Assembly (NCBI GenBank): GCA_905221605.1
Contig: CAJNDS010000233.1
Span: forward strand, 133,649-192,004
Length of the DNA stretch: 58,356 nt
Direction of reading: 5' to 3'
DNA from: Symbiodinium natans
Taxonomy: Eukaryota; Sar; Dinophyceae; Suessiales; Symbiodiniaceae
A model generated the notes under the pieces. That model ran no database searches. It saw nothing but the letters and a program-made list of their open reading frames with translations, and was not told the DNA's origin. Below are positions 41,905 through 51,600 of this stretch, piece by piece; the stretch's first letter is position 1; each line of letters begins with the position of its first letter. Made by a program: the position numbers and the translations under genes.

Positions 41905-43101
41905 TCAGCTGGAGTGTCGCAGCCGATCCACAAGCAAAGCGGGGAGCTGCTGGGATCTGGAACGAATGCTGGCCAAACGTTTTGGGTCGGCTTCGTCCCA
42001 GCGTTTCTGAAGAAGAGCATGTTTTTCATATCGAGCCACGCTCTGCCTGGCTCGCCACCTCCCACGCTTCTGCACCTGCTGCAAGTCCCGCCGCCTATGG
42101 AAGACGTCGTTCGACGCACCACTGTGCCGCAGAATGTGCGGCATGATGCAGATGGACTTGTACTTCAGCTTGTGACACGCATTTCGGCACCAAGCTTCAA
42201 GTCGAGCCAGTGAGAGGTTTGGGAACAAGGAGTCAACGCATCTCGTCACCCAAAGTGTCATGGCTTCCCGTAGCCAGTCCCTGTCGCCGAGCTCAGCGAG
42301 AAGCACTGAGTCATCGGAGTCGCCGGTTTTGGTGACCTCGCCCAACGCCGAAGGCGCCACGACAATGGCCCAGTGTTTGTAGCGAGCTCCTCGAGGCCGT
42401 CCAAGGTGTCGAAGGGTGAGCCCGATGCACTCGGAAGGCCGCATGTACGTGTCATACTGGATGAGGATCTCCAAGGCAATGTCGAGAGCGTTGTTCTCTA
42501 TAGCGTGGGTCGCGAGGTCGAAGACAAACTCCTCCGGCACCGGCAACCTCATGCAACCGGGATTCTGCTTGCGCCACCCCGCCAAGGCCTCTTTGGAGTT
42601 CGGCAAGAAGTCCTTCTTTGGCCCCATATTGCGCAGAAGCTGGAGGCCGTAGATGAGGTAGGCGCCGGTGTTAGGGAGGTGTTCCTCATCCTCGGAGAGC
42701 TCGGTAATGTAGTTTGTGACGTGTTTGTCTAAGTTCCGCTGGGTCACACGGACATGCTTCCCCCTCGCCCACTCTTCGAAGTCCGCGATGTGGCGCTGGT
42801 AGCTGTCGAGGGTCTTCTGTGTGACTTTTTGGGCACGAAGACGGACCTGGGAAGGTAGGCTGTCGCCCGTTGGCGTCGTCCTAGGGCGTCGTTTTCTCGC
42901 CGGCTTTGTTGTAGCCAGCGAGCCTTGCGATGTCGAAGGCGGTGAAGTGGCCGAAGATGACGGGGTGTGTCTGGATGTAGCGAGCGGCGCTGAGGAGGTA
43001 CTTCCTGTCGCCGTCCGTACCCGAGTCATCTTGGCGAACAGGTCCGTGGGCAGGCTGTTGATCGCGTCGTTGAACTCGCAGGCTCGCCGCTTCCAGGCCA
43101 T
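41905..43101 (-). CDS. E2 tyrosine recombinase (398 aa)
   Basis: Numbered from the open-frame start (four codons before the ATG at 43101), residues 92-190 are the core-binding domain (TLDSYQRHIADFEEWARG). The catalytic residues are complete: Arg225 in YMRPSECI, Lys262 in TKTGDSDD, H326-x-x-R329 in PHILRHSGAS, Trp353 in KRGRW in place of the second His, and nucleophile Tyr362 in ARYEKHA. This is the DIRS/Ngaro/Crypton-type signature. It overlaps the end of Pol by about 220 bases in a different frame, the overlap expected for DIRS-like elements. Its role is to insert the circular cDNA. The N-terminal 90 residues are Ser/Thr-rich and probably disordered. Confidence 0.93.
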   Translation of the reverse strand: MAWKRRACEFNDAINSLPTDLFAKMTRVRTATGSTSSAPLATSRHTPSSSATSPPSTSQGSLATTKPARKRRPRTTPTGDSLPSQVRLRAQKVTQKTLDSYQRHIADFEEWARGKHVRVTQRNLDKHVTNYITELSEDEEHLPNTGAYLIYGLQLLRNMGPKKDFLPNSKEALAGWRKQNPGCMRLPVPEEFVFDLATHAIENNALDIALEILIQYDTYMRPSECIGLTLRHLGRPRGARYKHWAIVVAPSALGEVTKTGDSDDSVLLAELGDRDWLREAMTLWVTRCVDSLFPNLSLARLEAWCRNACHKLKYKSICIMPHILRHSGASNDVFHRRRDLQQVQKRGRWRARQSVARYEKHALLQKRWDEADPKRLASIRSRSQQLPALLVDRLRHSS

Positions 43102-46100
43102 GGAGCAGATCAAGAGTGTCCTCCCTACAAGGAGCTCCCCATGCTTCGGACGGGGCGATCGCTCTCAACTCGCGAGCCCAGGCGGCGCACAGCAAGTGTG
43201 GGTATGCACCAGCTCCAGCTGTTCGATTGCGACTGGTGGCCTTCCCATCAACATACACCGCCTCGATTCCGCGGAGCGGTACATGCTTGTGCCCTTTGTT
43301 ACATTTTGCTTGAAGACGACAAAGCTGCTCAAGGTTGGTGAGGATGCTAGTGGGCTTCTTGTATGCGGACCCCCAAGCACACATATGGGTGGTGAAGAAG
43401 AACACGCCTCGGTGTTTGAAAATGTCCTTGATGGGTCCAAAATCCCAAAGCCGGCTAGACTGCGGGTTCTCCAAAGTAAAGAAGATACCTAGCCGCAGAC
43501 AGACGCGGATTGCTCGAGCAGTGAAGAGAGCAAGAACTACTCCTGCGCGTTCTTTTTCATGAGCACGTCTGACATTCTTGATGTTGCGGCGCGCTCGGGA
43601 CCACACAGTGCATGGAGTCCCAAAATGGATACACCACACCAAACCTTTTTCAAGCAGGGTGATGATGAAGCTCTGGGTCTTGGGGTTTAGGAGGTTAAAG
43701 GAATTGCCTTTGGCGACCTCGATGTCGGGCAGGACCCTGAGTCCGGCTTCATCAATGGCCCGGGTGAGACGGGCTGTCCCTGAAAAAATCTCGAGGAAGC
43801 TCCGAGGCGGACAGGATACGTCGATCCTTCGTCCTAGAACTGAATCCCCTCCAGTCGAACAACGGGAGCTGCTCACCGGACCAAGTTGGCCTCTACCAAG
43901 CTCAAAGGAGTGCAGGTCGAAGTGACCGTTCTTGGGGAGGTCGCCGAGGTCGAAGTGAACTCGCTCACGCTGTCCATGCCGTGGGAAGTCAGGGCCCCAG
44001 AGCCGGGACGGCCCATCCGCAATATTGCGGCCCGTGGGTATGTGTCTGAGCCTCCACTGAATGCGGCAGCCCAGTTGGTAAGCCGCCGCTCGCCGACAGA
44101 GGCGGTTCAGGGCCTTTGAAGAGCTCCGCCCCTTTTCGAAGACGAGGCAGCTGACAAGGTTGTCGGAGATGCTGAGGGCGTTGGTCCCCATGTTCTGAGT
44201 GCTTCGGCAAAGTCTCCGCAGGCCCATCAGGCACACTCTGGCCTCCTTGATATTGATGTGCTCGGCAGTGTGCTTCCAGGCCCGCGCCACCAGGAGCGTC
44301 CATCGGTCCGGGATATCCCAACATTGCTCCAATTCAGGGATGCCCACGGCGGATATCACGGTTCGAGCTTCCTTCTTCGTGTTCCCGAACAGGCGACCGC
44401 GTCTTCGGATGAAGTTTGGGTCCTGGTAGGCGAGGTCGATGCGGGAGGCGAGCTCTTGTCCATACGAAGTGCCTCGCCCCACGCCCGCGTTAGGAACCGA
44501 TCCAAAGTAGCGATCTCCACTGAGGTCCTGGCGGCCGTCGCAAGGTGGCCCGACAGGTTGGGTTGCCGGGTCTCCCTGGGCGAAGCGCCATCTTTCTCGA
44601 TGTTGTAGAGCACGTCGAATCTCATTAGTACTCGCCGAGGTGGTCATCAGAGAATAGCCTCGGTCTGAGCTGTCTCCTATGTGAACCTCATTGCAGCAAG
44701 GGGCACCCATGTCCCACTCGATCAGGAAGATGAGACCCATGGCGACCTTCATCTCTCGCCGGACAGAGGGCCAGAGTGGAGCTCTGTGGTCCAAATGTTC
44801 CGACATGAAGCGGTAGACGACCGAGAGGGAGGCCAAAGCCGGCCTGAAGAGCTGGAAGTGGAAGTTAATAAGGCCAAGCCAAACACGGAGGACTCGACCG
44901 CTGACTCGCCGTCGTCGAAGTAGCCCACGGGTGGCCTTCCACAGCTTCCACGCCCGCTCTGTTTTTGACCTAGCCGTCGCCCCGTCTCTGAAGTCCAGAA
45001 AAAGCCCAAGGCTGTCAAGGCAGAGGTCCGGCTCCACGTTATCCACTGTGAAGGGAATGCCCAGGTCCGCGAAGCGCTCCGAGATGTGGCCCACGCGACG
45101 TCCCGCATCCCCATACTGACCTCCAAAGGTGTGCACATTGTCAACGTAGATGCCGACGACAGGGAGCCCAGGCTTTACAGGTGGGGCGGGGCGCCGGTCT
45201 CGAACTTCATCTTCTCCGGGTCGAGCGCTGCTGAGGGAGGCCTGGTAGGAGACAATTTCATTCGCCAGAAAGAGGGCCCACGACCATCCCATGGGAACCC
45301 CTCGGAAGGCGGCAAAGACTCGTTCTCCCGGTTGAAGAGGGCGTGTGTATCCCAGCTCGTCATCAAAGATGTCGCCAGGATGTAATCCCAATTCTGCCAA
45401 TTCGTCTCCACTAAATGAATCGTCAAAAGCGAACCACTTTGACAAAGATGGCACGACAAAGTTGTAGAAGCAGTCCCCGACGTCGCCGGCCTCGGCTGAG
45501 ACCTGGATCTTGCCGGCCTCATCTCGCCCCAAAAGTCCTCCGCATCCGTTTGCCACGAGCGTGTCCGGGGAAAGGTCAAGCGAGGTCAAAGAAGCCGGAG
45601 TTCCAAGCCTTGTGGTCGGAGGAGTGCGCTGGAAGGCGTTGGCCTGTCGAGCGTCAATGATCAGTCTCTGCATGCCATCTTTCTTCTTGACCATAAAGAT
45701 GCCCGCTCGCGCCCTCCTGCGAAGGCAAAAGTCGAGGAGTTGGCACCGGTGTAACGCACGGTAGAGGTCTATGCGAAGCCCGCGGTCATGGCGAAGTGCA
45801 GGGTCCCAGTACGGTTCGACCAGAACCCCAGACTCTGCGAGGGCCTGCTGCTCCTGGCGCGGTCGTTCCACCAGGTCTTCGAAGTAGTCGATGTAGCCCC
45901 TAACCTCGGGAGGTGCCAAGTCTCGAGCGTTTTGAGGGCATAGGCGTCGCTGAAGAATCTTCACTTTGCTTAAGTCACAGGATGCGAGGCTCACGCTCTC
46001 CTGGTTGTACAGGTTGGCGCGCTGGTTGAGCTCCTGCAGGGCGGATTCCTCGGTGACATTGTCCGGACAGTTCCCGTACAACAAGACCCGTCTAGAGACG

Positions 46101-46363
46101 TCGGAGAGGATCCACTTCTGAACTGCAGTCAGAGGGAGCCCAGGAAAAATGGCTTTGTCGTTACTGGCAGCGGCGAGTGTGTTCAAAGACCGCAGGCTGC
46201 AGTCTACCCGCCGAAGCTGCTCATTGCGTTCTGACCCTTGGCTGCAAAAGTGAGGAGGTAGCCGAGGGAGAGGAAAAGGGTCTCCATGCCGTCGTCGAAG
46301 AGAAGGCGACCGGATACTGAATTCGTGCCATGCATCTGCCTTGGAGTCGGGGCGCCAGGACAT
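42881..46363 (-). CDS. E2 Pol: RT + RNase H + methyltransferase-like (1160 aa)
   Basis: RT spans about 180-460: GIFMVKKKDGMQRLIIDAR, motif A GDVGDCFYNF (about 293-302), GVPMGWSWALF, then YVDN at 406-409, where the second catalytic Asp of YxDD is Asn. RNase H spans about 560-790: GDSSDRG, Glu707 in INIKEAR, Asp734 in SISDNL, Asp783 in IADGPSR. Residues 855-1065 are methyltransferase-like: FLEIFSGTARLTRAI, FGTPCTVWSRAR (Cys918), ENPQSSRLW (965-973), YKKPTSILTN, and RTAGAGAYPHLLC. The same SRAR and ENP motifs occur in E1 Pol, but there the domain precedes the RT. It starts at the ATG at 46363, 33 bases after the Gag stop, and ends inside the YR ORF. It copies the element RNA; the methyltransferase may act on the cDNA. 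Confidence 0.92.
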   Translation of the reverse strand: MSWRPDSKADAWHEFSIRSPSLRRRHGDPFPLPRLPPHFCSQGSERNEQLRRVDCSLRSLNTLAAASNDKAIFPGLPLTAVQKWILSDVSRRVLLYGNCPDNVTEESALQELNQRANLYNQESVSLASCDLSKVKILQRRLCPQNARDLAPPEVRGYIDYFEDLVERPRQEQQALAESGVLVEPYWDPALRHDRGLRIDLYRALHRCQLLDFCLRRRARAGIFMVKKKDGMQRLIIDARQANAFQRTPPTTRLGTPASLTSLDLSPDTLVANGCGGLLGRDEAGKIQVSAEAGDVGDCFYNFVVPSLSKWFAFDDSFSGDELAELGLHPGDIFDDELGYTRPLQPGERVFAAFRGVPMGWSWALFLANEIVSYQASLSSARPGEDEVRDRRPAPPVKPGLPVVGIYVDNVHTFGGQYGDAGRRVGHISERFADLGIPFTVDNVEPDLCLDSLGLFLDFRDGATARSKTERAWKLWKATRGLLRRRRVSGRVLRVWLGLINFHFQLFRPALASLSVVYRFMSEHLDHRAPLWPSVRREMKVAMGLIFLIEWDMGAPCCNEVHIGDSSDRGYSLMTTSASTNEIRRALQHRERWRFAQGDPATQPVGPPCDGRQDLSGDRYFGSVPNAGVGRGTSYGQELASRIDLAYQDPNFIRRRGRLFGNTKKEARTVISAVGIPELEQCWDIPDRWTLLVARAWKHTAEHINIKEARVCLMGLRRLCRSTQNMGTNALSISDNLVSCLVFEKGRSSSKALNRLCRRAAAYQLGCRIQWRLRHIPTGRNIADGPSRLWGPDFPRHGQRERVHFDLGDLPKNGHFDLHSFELGRGQLGPVSSSRCSTGGDSVLGRRIDVSCPPRSFLEIFSGTARLTRAIDEAGLRVLPDIEVAKGNSFNLLNPKTQSFIITLLEKGLVWCIHFGTPCTVWSRARRNIKNVRRAHEKERAGVVLALFTARAIRVCLRLGIFFTLENPQSSRLWDFGPIKDIFKHRGVFFFTTHMCAWGSAYKKPTSILTNLEQLCRLQAKCNKGHKHVPLRGIEAVYVDGKATSRNRTAGAGAYPHLLCAAWARELRAIAPSEAWGAPCREDTLDLLHGLEAASLRVQRRDQQPAHGPVRQDDSGTDGDRKYLLSAARYIQTHPVIFGHFTAFDIARLAGYNKAGEKTTP

Positions 46364-46395
46364 GTCCCAGGCAGCAGCACCCCGAGATGTCTCTC

Positions 46396-47607
46396 TTACT
46401 TGCCGTCCCGGCCACCCGAGCCGGCGGCCGTCGGATCTTCACCTCCCTTGCCTTTCTTCTTCTTTTTCTTCTTTCTTGTCCCGGCAGCGGAGCCCCCATC
46501 TTCAGAAGACGAGTCGCCGCCCTGGCCTTTGCCGCCTCGTCCTGCCCGAAGCTGGCGCCTCTCCTGGTTGAAGAGCCGCTCCTGCTTCCAGATGGAGGCC
46601 CTCTCCTTAAGGCGGTTGCTGACCCACTCGGAGAACTTCGAAGTGCTGGCCCTTCCATCTGGAAGTTGGGCGGCGCCGCTGACGATGTCCAAGCCGGAGA
46701 AGTCAGGCTGGTGAGGGTTCCGCTCGACCGCGAGCTCAACTTGGATGAGCCAGCGCACCATGTGCTCCCCGCTCGCTAAGACCGAAGTGTCCACCTGGTC
46801 AAAGGAGTGCATCAGGCGAAGAGCTTCGCAGAGTGAGCGGTGTATGTGCGCTGCGCTTGTCTTCTTGTTGACGCCCGAGAGCCTGAGCCATTCTGAATGG
46901 TAGATGAGGAACTCCCCCGCGCTTGCTGCGACGGCCTCGTGGAGCTCCTTGGCCGCCCGGACCCCGCCGATTGGGAACTCCTTGTCCTCGACATTCTTCA
47001 TCAGGGCGACGGCCTCCTTCAAGTCCAGTCGCTTCTTCCCAGCAGCATCACGGTGGTCGCCGAGAAGTCTGACATCCGAAAGGTCAAGGCCTCTCTTCTT
47101 GCGCCAGGTCTCGAGGTCGCGGGTCATAACCCGCTCCACGAAGAGTTCTTCACCTCCACGTATGACCACGCCCTTCAGGGTGAACGCCAAGCCTGTCGCC
47201 TCATTCCCAAGCAACCCGGCATCGACGGTGACACCAAAGTCTGGGTGGCCTGGCTCCGAGATAACCCACACGAAGGCCTCGATGTTCTCCACCGCCCCCT
47301 CTCCAAGGATGGCGGCTCGGATCTGGGCCTCCCTCTTGAATCCGGCCAGAGCTGCCGCCCCAATCGGATCGTGCGCGTAGATCTCGGCTGCGATGTCCGC
47401 GGGATAAGGGGCGGACCTCTGCAAGATGCGATGTCGGAGGGCATTCAGATCATGTCTTTGTATCTCGTGGTCGGGAGTCAGGGTCAGCCAGATCCCTCCC
47501 TCAATACGATGCAAAAGTATCCTATGATGCCAGAAAAACCCTCCACCGTCTAAGGGGTAGTTGACCACGATCTGTACCTCAGGGATATCAAGAGTCAGGT
47601 CCGCCAT
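46396..47607 (-). CDS. E2 Gag-like protein (403 aa)
   Basis: Starts at the ATG at 47607. The N-terminal half is beta-rich (VQIVVNYPLDGGGFFWHHRI, GGIWLTLTPDHEIQRHDL). A central region has VWVISEPGHPDFGVTV and GVVIRGGEELFVER, followed by a helical part. It ends in a lysine tract KKKKKKKGKGG that could bind RNA. It has no zinc knuckle. Position upstream of Pol, size and basic tail support a structural Gag. It is unlike E1 Gag in sequence. It overlaps the preceding ORF by 13 bases. Confidence 0.8.
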   Translation of the reverse strand: MADLTLDIPEVQIVVNYPLDGGGFFWHHRILLHRIEGGIWLTLTPDHEIQRHDLNALRHRILQRSAPYPADIAAEIYAHDPIGAAALAGFKREAQIRAAILGEGAVENIEAFVWVISEPGHPDFGVTVDAGLLGNEATGLAFTLKGVVIRGGEELFVERVMTRDLETWRKKRGLDLSDVRLLGDHRDAAGKKRLDLKEAVALMKNVEDKEFPIGGVRAAKELHEAVAASAGEFLIYHSEWLRLSGVNKKTSAAHIHRSLCEALRLMHSFDQVDTSVLASGEHMVRWLIQVELAVERNPHQPDFSGLDIVSGAAQLPDGRASTSKFSEWVSNRLKERASIWKQERLFNQERRQLRAGRGGKGQGGDSSSEDGGSAAGTRKKKKKKKGKGGEDPTAAGSGGRDGK

Positions 47608-48047
47608 TTCTTGAGGTCCGAAGGCCGCGTTGGTCTGCCCCGACCAGTCGAACTCGGAGGAGACGAGGCGCCGTCACCCAGCCCGAGGCCACCTTGGAGG
47701 GCTTCGGGAGTTGGCGCTTTCAAGGGCAAGGGTTCTTCTCCAGAATCCTCAGGTGGTTCCGAAGCCGGCAGAGGTGAGGATGCTCGATGACGATTTGAAC
47801 ACGTCGAAGCCAGAAGCCAGACCAACAAGACCAAGTCGATCAACCCCGACAGCTTCAAAGCCCAGTCTCGAGACCAGACTTTCCACTCACAAGAAGAGGC
47901 CTCGGTCGTAAAGCCAGCGATGACTTCGCGGGCCTCTCGGATCTCCTCCCTCAAGCCAGCCACCTCTTTCAAGACGACTTGCGGGTGGGTGCGCTCTGAG
48001 ACCCAGGACCAGCTCAGGCACAGAAGAGCAGCGGTTCGTAGGTGCAT
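47595..48047 (-). CDS. E2 first ORF: coiled coil + transmembrane segment (150 aa)
   Basis: The ATG at 48047 gives a hydrophobic start (MHLRTAALLCLSWSWV), a charged coiled coil (VVLKEVAGLREEIREAREVIA), a predicted transmembrane helix (LSGLIDLVLLVWLLAST) and a Ser/Pro/Glu-rich tail. It ends 13 bases into Gag. E1 also begins with a coiled-coil ORF, so both may encode a small helper protein. The membrane segment is odd for a retrotransposon that integrates DNA in the nucleus. The open frame extends upstream through A1 into the helicase, but that is a product of the insertion. Confidence 0.6.
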   Translation of the reverse strand: MHLRTAALLCLSWSWVSERTHPQVVLKEVAGLREEIREAREVIAGFTTEASSCEWKVWSRDWALKLSGLIDLVLLVWLLASTCSNRHRASSPLPASEPPEDSGEEPLPLKAPTPEALQGGLGLGDGASSPPSSTGRGRPTRPSDLKKWRT

Positions 48048-48067
48048 GTGTTGGGATGGGCTACCCT

Positions 48068-48145
48068 GAGAGACTTGAATCATCATGTTACAGCGGGCAA
48101 TCTTGCCTACCGTCTGCCACAGGTTTATACACGTCAAGACTGTAA
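48068..48145 (-). repeat. E2 repeat A1 (5' terminal)
   Basis: 78 bp, identical by eye to 41586-41663. Confidence 0.95.
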
Positions 48146-48644
48146 TACGATTAGCGGCCAAGCCGTACGAGCACGCTCCCAGCAGCGCTGCCAGGTGTCC
48201 GTCCGCCCCCCAAAAGGTATCACAGAGGCACGTAAGGAAGGCGGGACCAACCGCGAGCGCAAAGATGCTGGCTCGAGTCCTCGGATCGTGCTCGTTGCTC
48301 AACGAGTCATGGGACAGGCGTAGACACTCCGCATGCCACAGCGCAGGAGTCCGGGCGTCCTCTTGGCCGGGCAGCGGAGAGTCAGGCAGCGTAGCTAACA
48401 CGCCACTCAGCAGCGTCGGCGTCCATTCTTTAGGATTGTTCCTTTGAGGAAGCTTTGCAAGGGGTTGGAAGCCCCCGGACCCGCAGTAAGCGATGCCTGC
48501 GCAGCTTGCGTTTCGTGCTTGCCTCTGAAGACTTGGCAGACCTCCGGGTGAATGAGCTGTGCCCATGTGTCGTGCCAGTTCCCTCTCACCACTAGCCCGA
48601 TAAGGAGGACAAGCACTAAATCTGTGAGAAAGCCCGGCAACCAC
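48146..48644 (-). pseudogene. SF1 helicase, 5' part upstream of the E2 insertion
   Basis: This minus-strand frame carries KEWTPTLLSGVLATLPDSPL, HAECLRLSHDSL and a hydrophobic stretch ending GACSYGLAANR at the E2 edge. The frame at the other edge (41350) reads straight into the Walker A motif of the helicase, one codon being completed across the junction. So this is the N-terminal region of the same ORF. It overlaps the end of the large 1.4-kcodon ORF (stop at 48407) in another frame. No ATG is obvious, suggesting the helicase was once translated together with the upstream ORF by a frameshift. Confidence 0.7.
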
Positions 48645-51600
48645 TGTGGCTGCCGGATGGCATCAAGAGGCGAGTCTTCTAGCGGAACGCCCAATGCAAC
48701 ATGCTGCCTTTCCCTAGGCATGTGTAACAGAGCATCCCAAAGCGGGGTAGAGGCTCCTCCGGGCAGAACCTCAAGCTGGCTGACTCTCGGCAGTGAGGGT
48801 CGTTGCGCGAATTGGTTGTGCTGTTCATCAGTCAAGAGCAGGGCAATGGTTATATTGACTGGCTGCATGGCCTTACTTTCTCCAGGGCCGGTGAAAAGCT
48901 TCTTCGGGGCAAGGAGCTCTATAAACATGCCTGGGTAGGCCACATCCCCCTTGTCTTCTCTCAAGGTAACCAGCAAAGCAGTGCCCTTGGCCGGCACTTT
49001 ACCAGCGACAGCAAACCACTTTTTAGCCCAGTCAGGGACATCCGCCAACTCCGGTGTAAGGAGCATGACCGATGCCCTTGGGTAAACTCGATGGAGAAGG
49101 CAGATTGGCCATGTATGCGTGCCGGGCTTTATCGCCACAGGGGTGGCGGCCCGCTTGACCGCAGCTTGCTCTGGGTAGTGATACTGTTCCGAGGGCTCCT
49201 CCTCGATTTCTGCTTCCGAGGCCATGGCTAAAAACTGATAACCCAGCATGTCAACCAGGCGCTCTAACGACAGGTGGGGGAGCCACATACCCAAAACTAG
49301 TTTCATCGTGGGACCAAGTTCATGATACGGGGGCGGCAAATCAGCCAGATGCGGCTTGGCATCCGTCAGGAGGACTTGGGTACAGTCAGCACGGAGACTT
49401 GCAATGCTCCGGTTCTCAGCGGAAGGTATCCGGAGAAAAGCCTCCATATCGGGGCGTCTGATTTGCCGTCCCAGCACGGAGTTGATGAAAGTTTTAGACT
49501 TATCCGAAAGCTGGACAGAGCCACACGCAACCCCCATCAAACCTGCTCGCACTGTGCGATCCATCCGGGGGTCGGCCAAGCCGCAAATCTTTTTAGTCAA
49601 TTCCTTATGCACATAATCCCCCGGCGTGAGCTGGAATAGCTCTTCACTGTGGACAAAGTGACCATAAGAGTGTCCACCACTGCCAAGTGACTCAGGTCCA
49701 GTGAAGTAGTAGAGACGCGCTCCCGCGCCAATCGCTTGCGTCCTTGCTGCCTGGCTGGGCCGGAAGATACAAAGCTGGTCGCTCTCATGATGGACAAGAC
49801 TAACAGCGTGCCGCAATTCCGAACCCAGGATATATTGCAGCATGGCCCGTGGCATGGCAACGCCGCCCAAACGTGCCTTGATGTGGACAAAATCGCCCTT
49901 GCAGTCAGGAAGCTTTTGGCGCTCATGCCAAGCGATAGCCACAGCAGCGCCCGTATACGACCCAGCAGAGAAACCCGTAACGCACAGTTTGCACTCGCCA
50001 GCTCTACCCGCGGCGAGGCCCACATGCAGAGCGGTCAGCGCAGCAGTATGTGGCATGTGCAAGTGAGCCAGGGCAGGGCACATTGTCAGGGAGGCTTCTA
50101 CCGAGCTGATTCTAGCACGAACCGCCGCTGGCAGACCGCATCCTTCGACCTGAGGGTACAGAGCACGTGCCCATAGCTGGGCGGCTTGGGGCAGGAGCAA
50201 CAATGCATGTGCGGCATTACCGCTGGTCGAAAGCAACAACGGGCGTTGTGTGTCCTCATATCGGACCTTTTTGCCCTGGTTGTCCCGGACTGTTTCCATT
50301 TCTAAGCCAGTGAGTGCATAGGAATTGGCTGTGTGAATGATGCTACCCGACACAGTGGGGGGCGTATTCTCGGCCTTCCCATTCATCCCGCTAATGAAGA
50401 GCGACCGACATTCCCCTGAGGGGGTTAGGTGAGGCTTTGGAGGCGGGTACTGGTAGGCAGGAAAGGCAAAGGCTGCCAGGGCTTGTTGCACACGCATGGC
50501 TAGTCCATCATCCCAGTATTGACTGAGGCCCAACGGCGTGACCTTTATGTCTGCGGCGAAGAGAGGCCACGGCAGATCCGCCTGGGCCAGCCAAGCATGC
50601 GCAGCGGCAGCAAGAAGAGCAAGCGGCCCAGTTGGGGTATTGGGTCGACTGCGCCATTTCGGGGTGGCCCTGCAGGAAGATAGGGCATCTTTCTTCCAAA
50701 ACATGAGGACCCCAGGGAAGAGCTGGAGCCGCACTGGTCCACTGCCCTTTTTCCCAACAGAGGCCCACAGAGGGACGGTGTCCCCGTTGCCCCAGACCGA
50801 CTCGGGTAGAGTAGGCAGCCGTACCACACTCCCCCACTGCGGCAAGATGTTTTTGCCTTTGGCACCATATCCATGCACAAAAGGAGGGGGTATAACCTCG
50901 GCGTATCGGTTCGCCATGAATAAGTCAGGACCAGGTAGGATTGCCAAACGGGAGTGCGAGCCGCCGTAACCCATGAGCAAGGGAAGAAATCCCTGTTCAT
51001 ATGGGCCTTGTCCCCATGTTTTGACCCCTCTGACCTGCCTGACTGGGGAGGCGCCAAACTGGATGTCTGGCTCTGGCCGGCCAGCAGTAAGGTCGGCCGT
51101 TTTCCACGCAACCTCATGTATGTATCTTCCTAAAAGTGCCCACGCAAACACAAAGTCAGAGTGCTTGTGAGCAGTGGTTCCGGCAAGAGGGGTGTTGCGT
51201 AGACATTGCCGATAATGGATCTGGTCCAACGGCACCTGCTCATGCATACCAGGCAATGGAGTGGGCACTTCACTGGGCATGATGACTAGCTGCAGGGCTC
51301 GGCTCAACGCAGTACCAATTGAGGTCACCGCACTAGCGACGTTGCCAGGGATGCAGAAGCGAGGGGGCCGGGGATGTTTGCCGTCCGGAGCATTCGGGTA
51401 GAAGAGGACCAATCCCCCATTTGCTTCGAGCTGGTCCTCGGACGCACAAACCATGCCAATTGAGTTTGGCGATCGGGCCCCACACGGTATGGACCCGTCC
51501 GGCGAGCAACTCCACGGCGAGGCTGGAAGCGAGCCACAGGGCTGTGTCTCGTCCGTCTCGACTTCCATGCTGCCCAGTGACTCCGTCGAGAGGGTATTGG

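Larger units (their letters stand above)
41351..48145 (-). mobile_element. E2: Ngaro-like tyrosine-recombinase retrotransposon (6795 bp), apparently intact
   Basis: Element orientation (minus): A1 48145-48068, TM/coiled-coil ORF, Gag, Pol (RT-RNase H-methyltransferase), overlapping YR, B1 41870-41664, A2 41663-41586, 28-bp spacer, B2 41557-41351. A1 equals A2 (78 bp) and B1 equals B2 (207 bp) with no differences seen. All ORFs are open and the catalytic residues are largely present. No target duplication is seen. Removing the element makes the surrounding helicase frame continuous, which fixes the boundaries to the base. It looks recently inserted. Confidence 0.93.
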
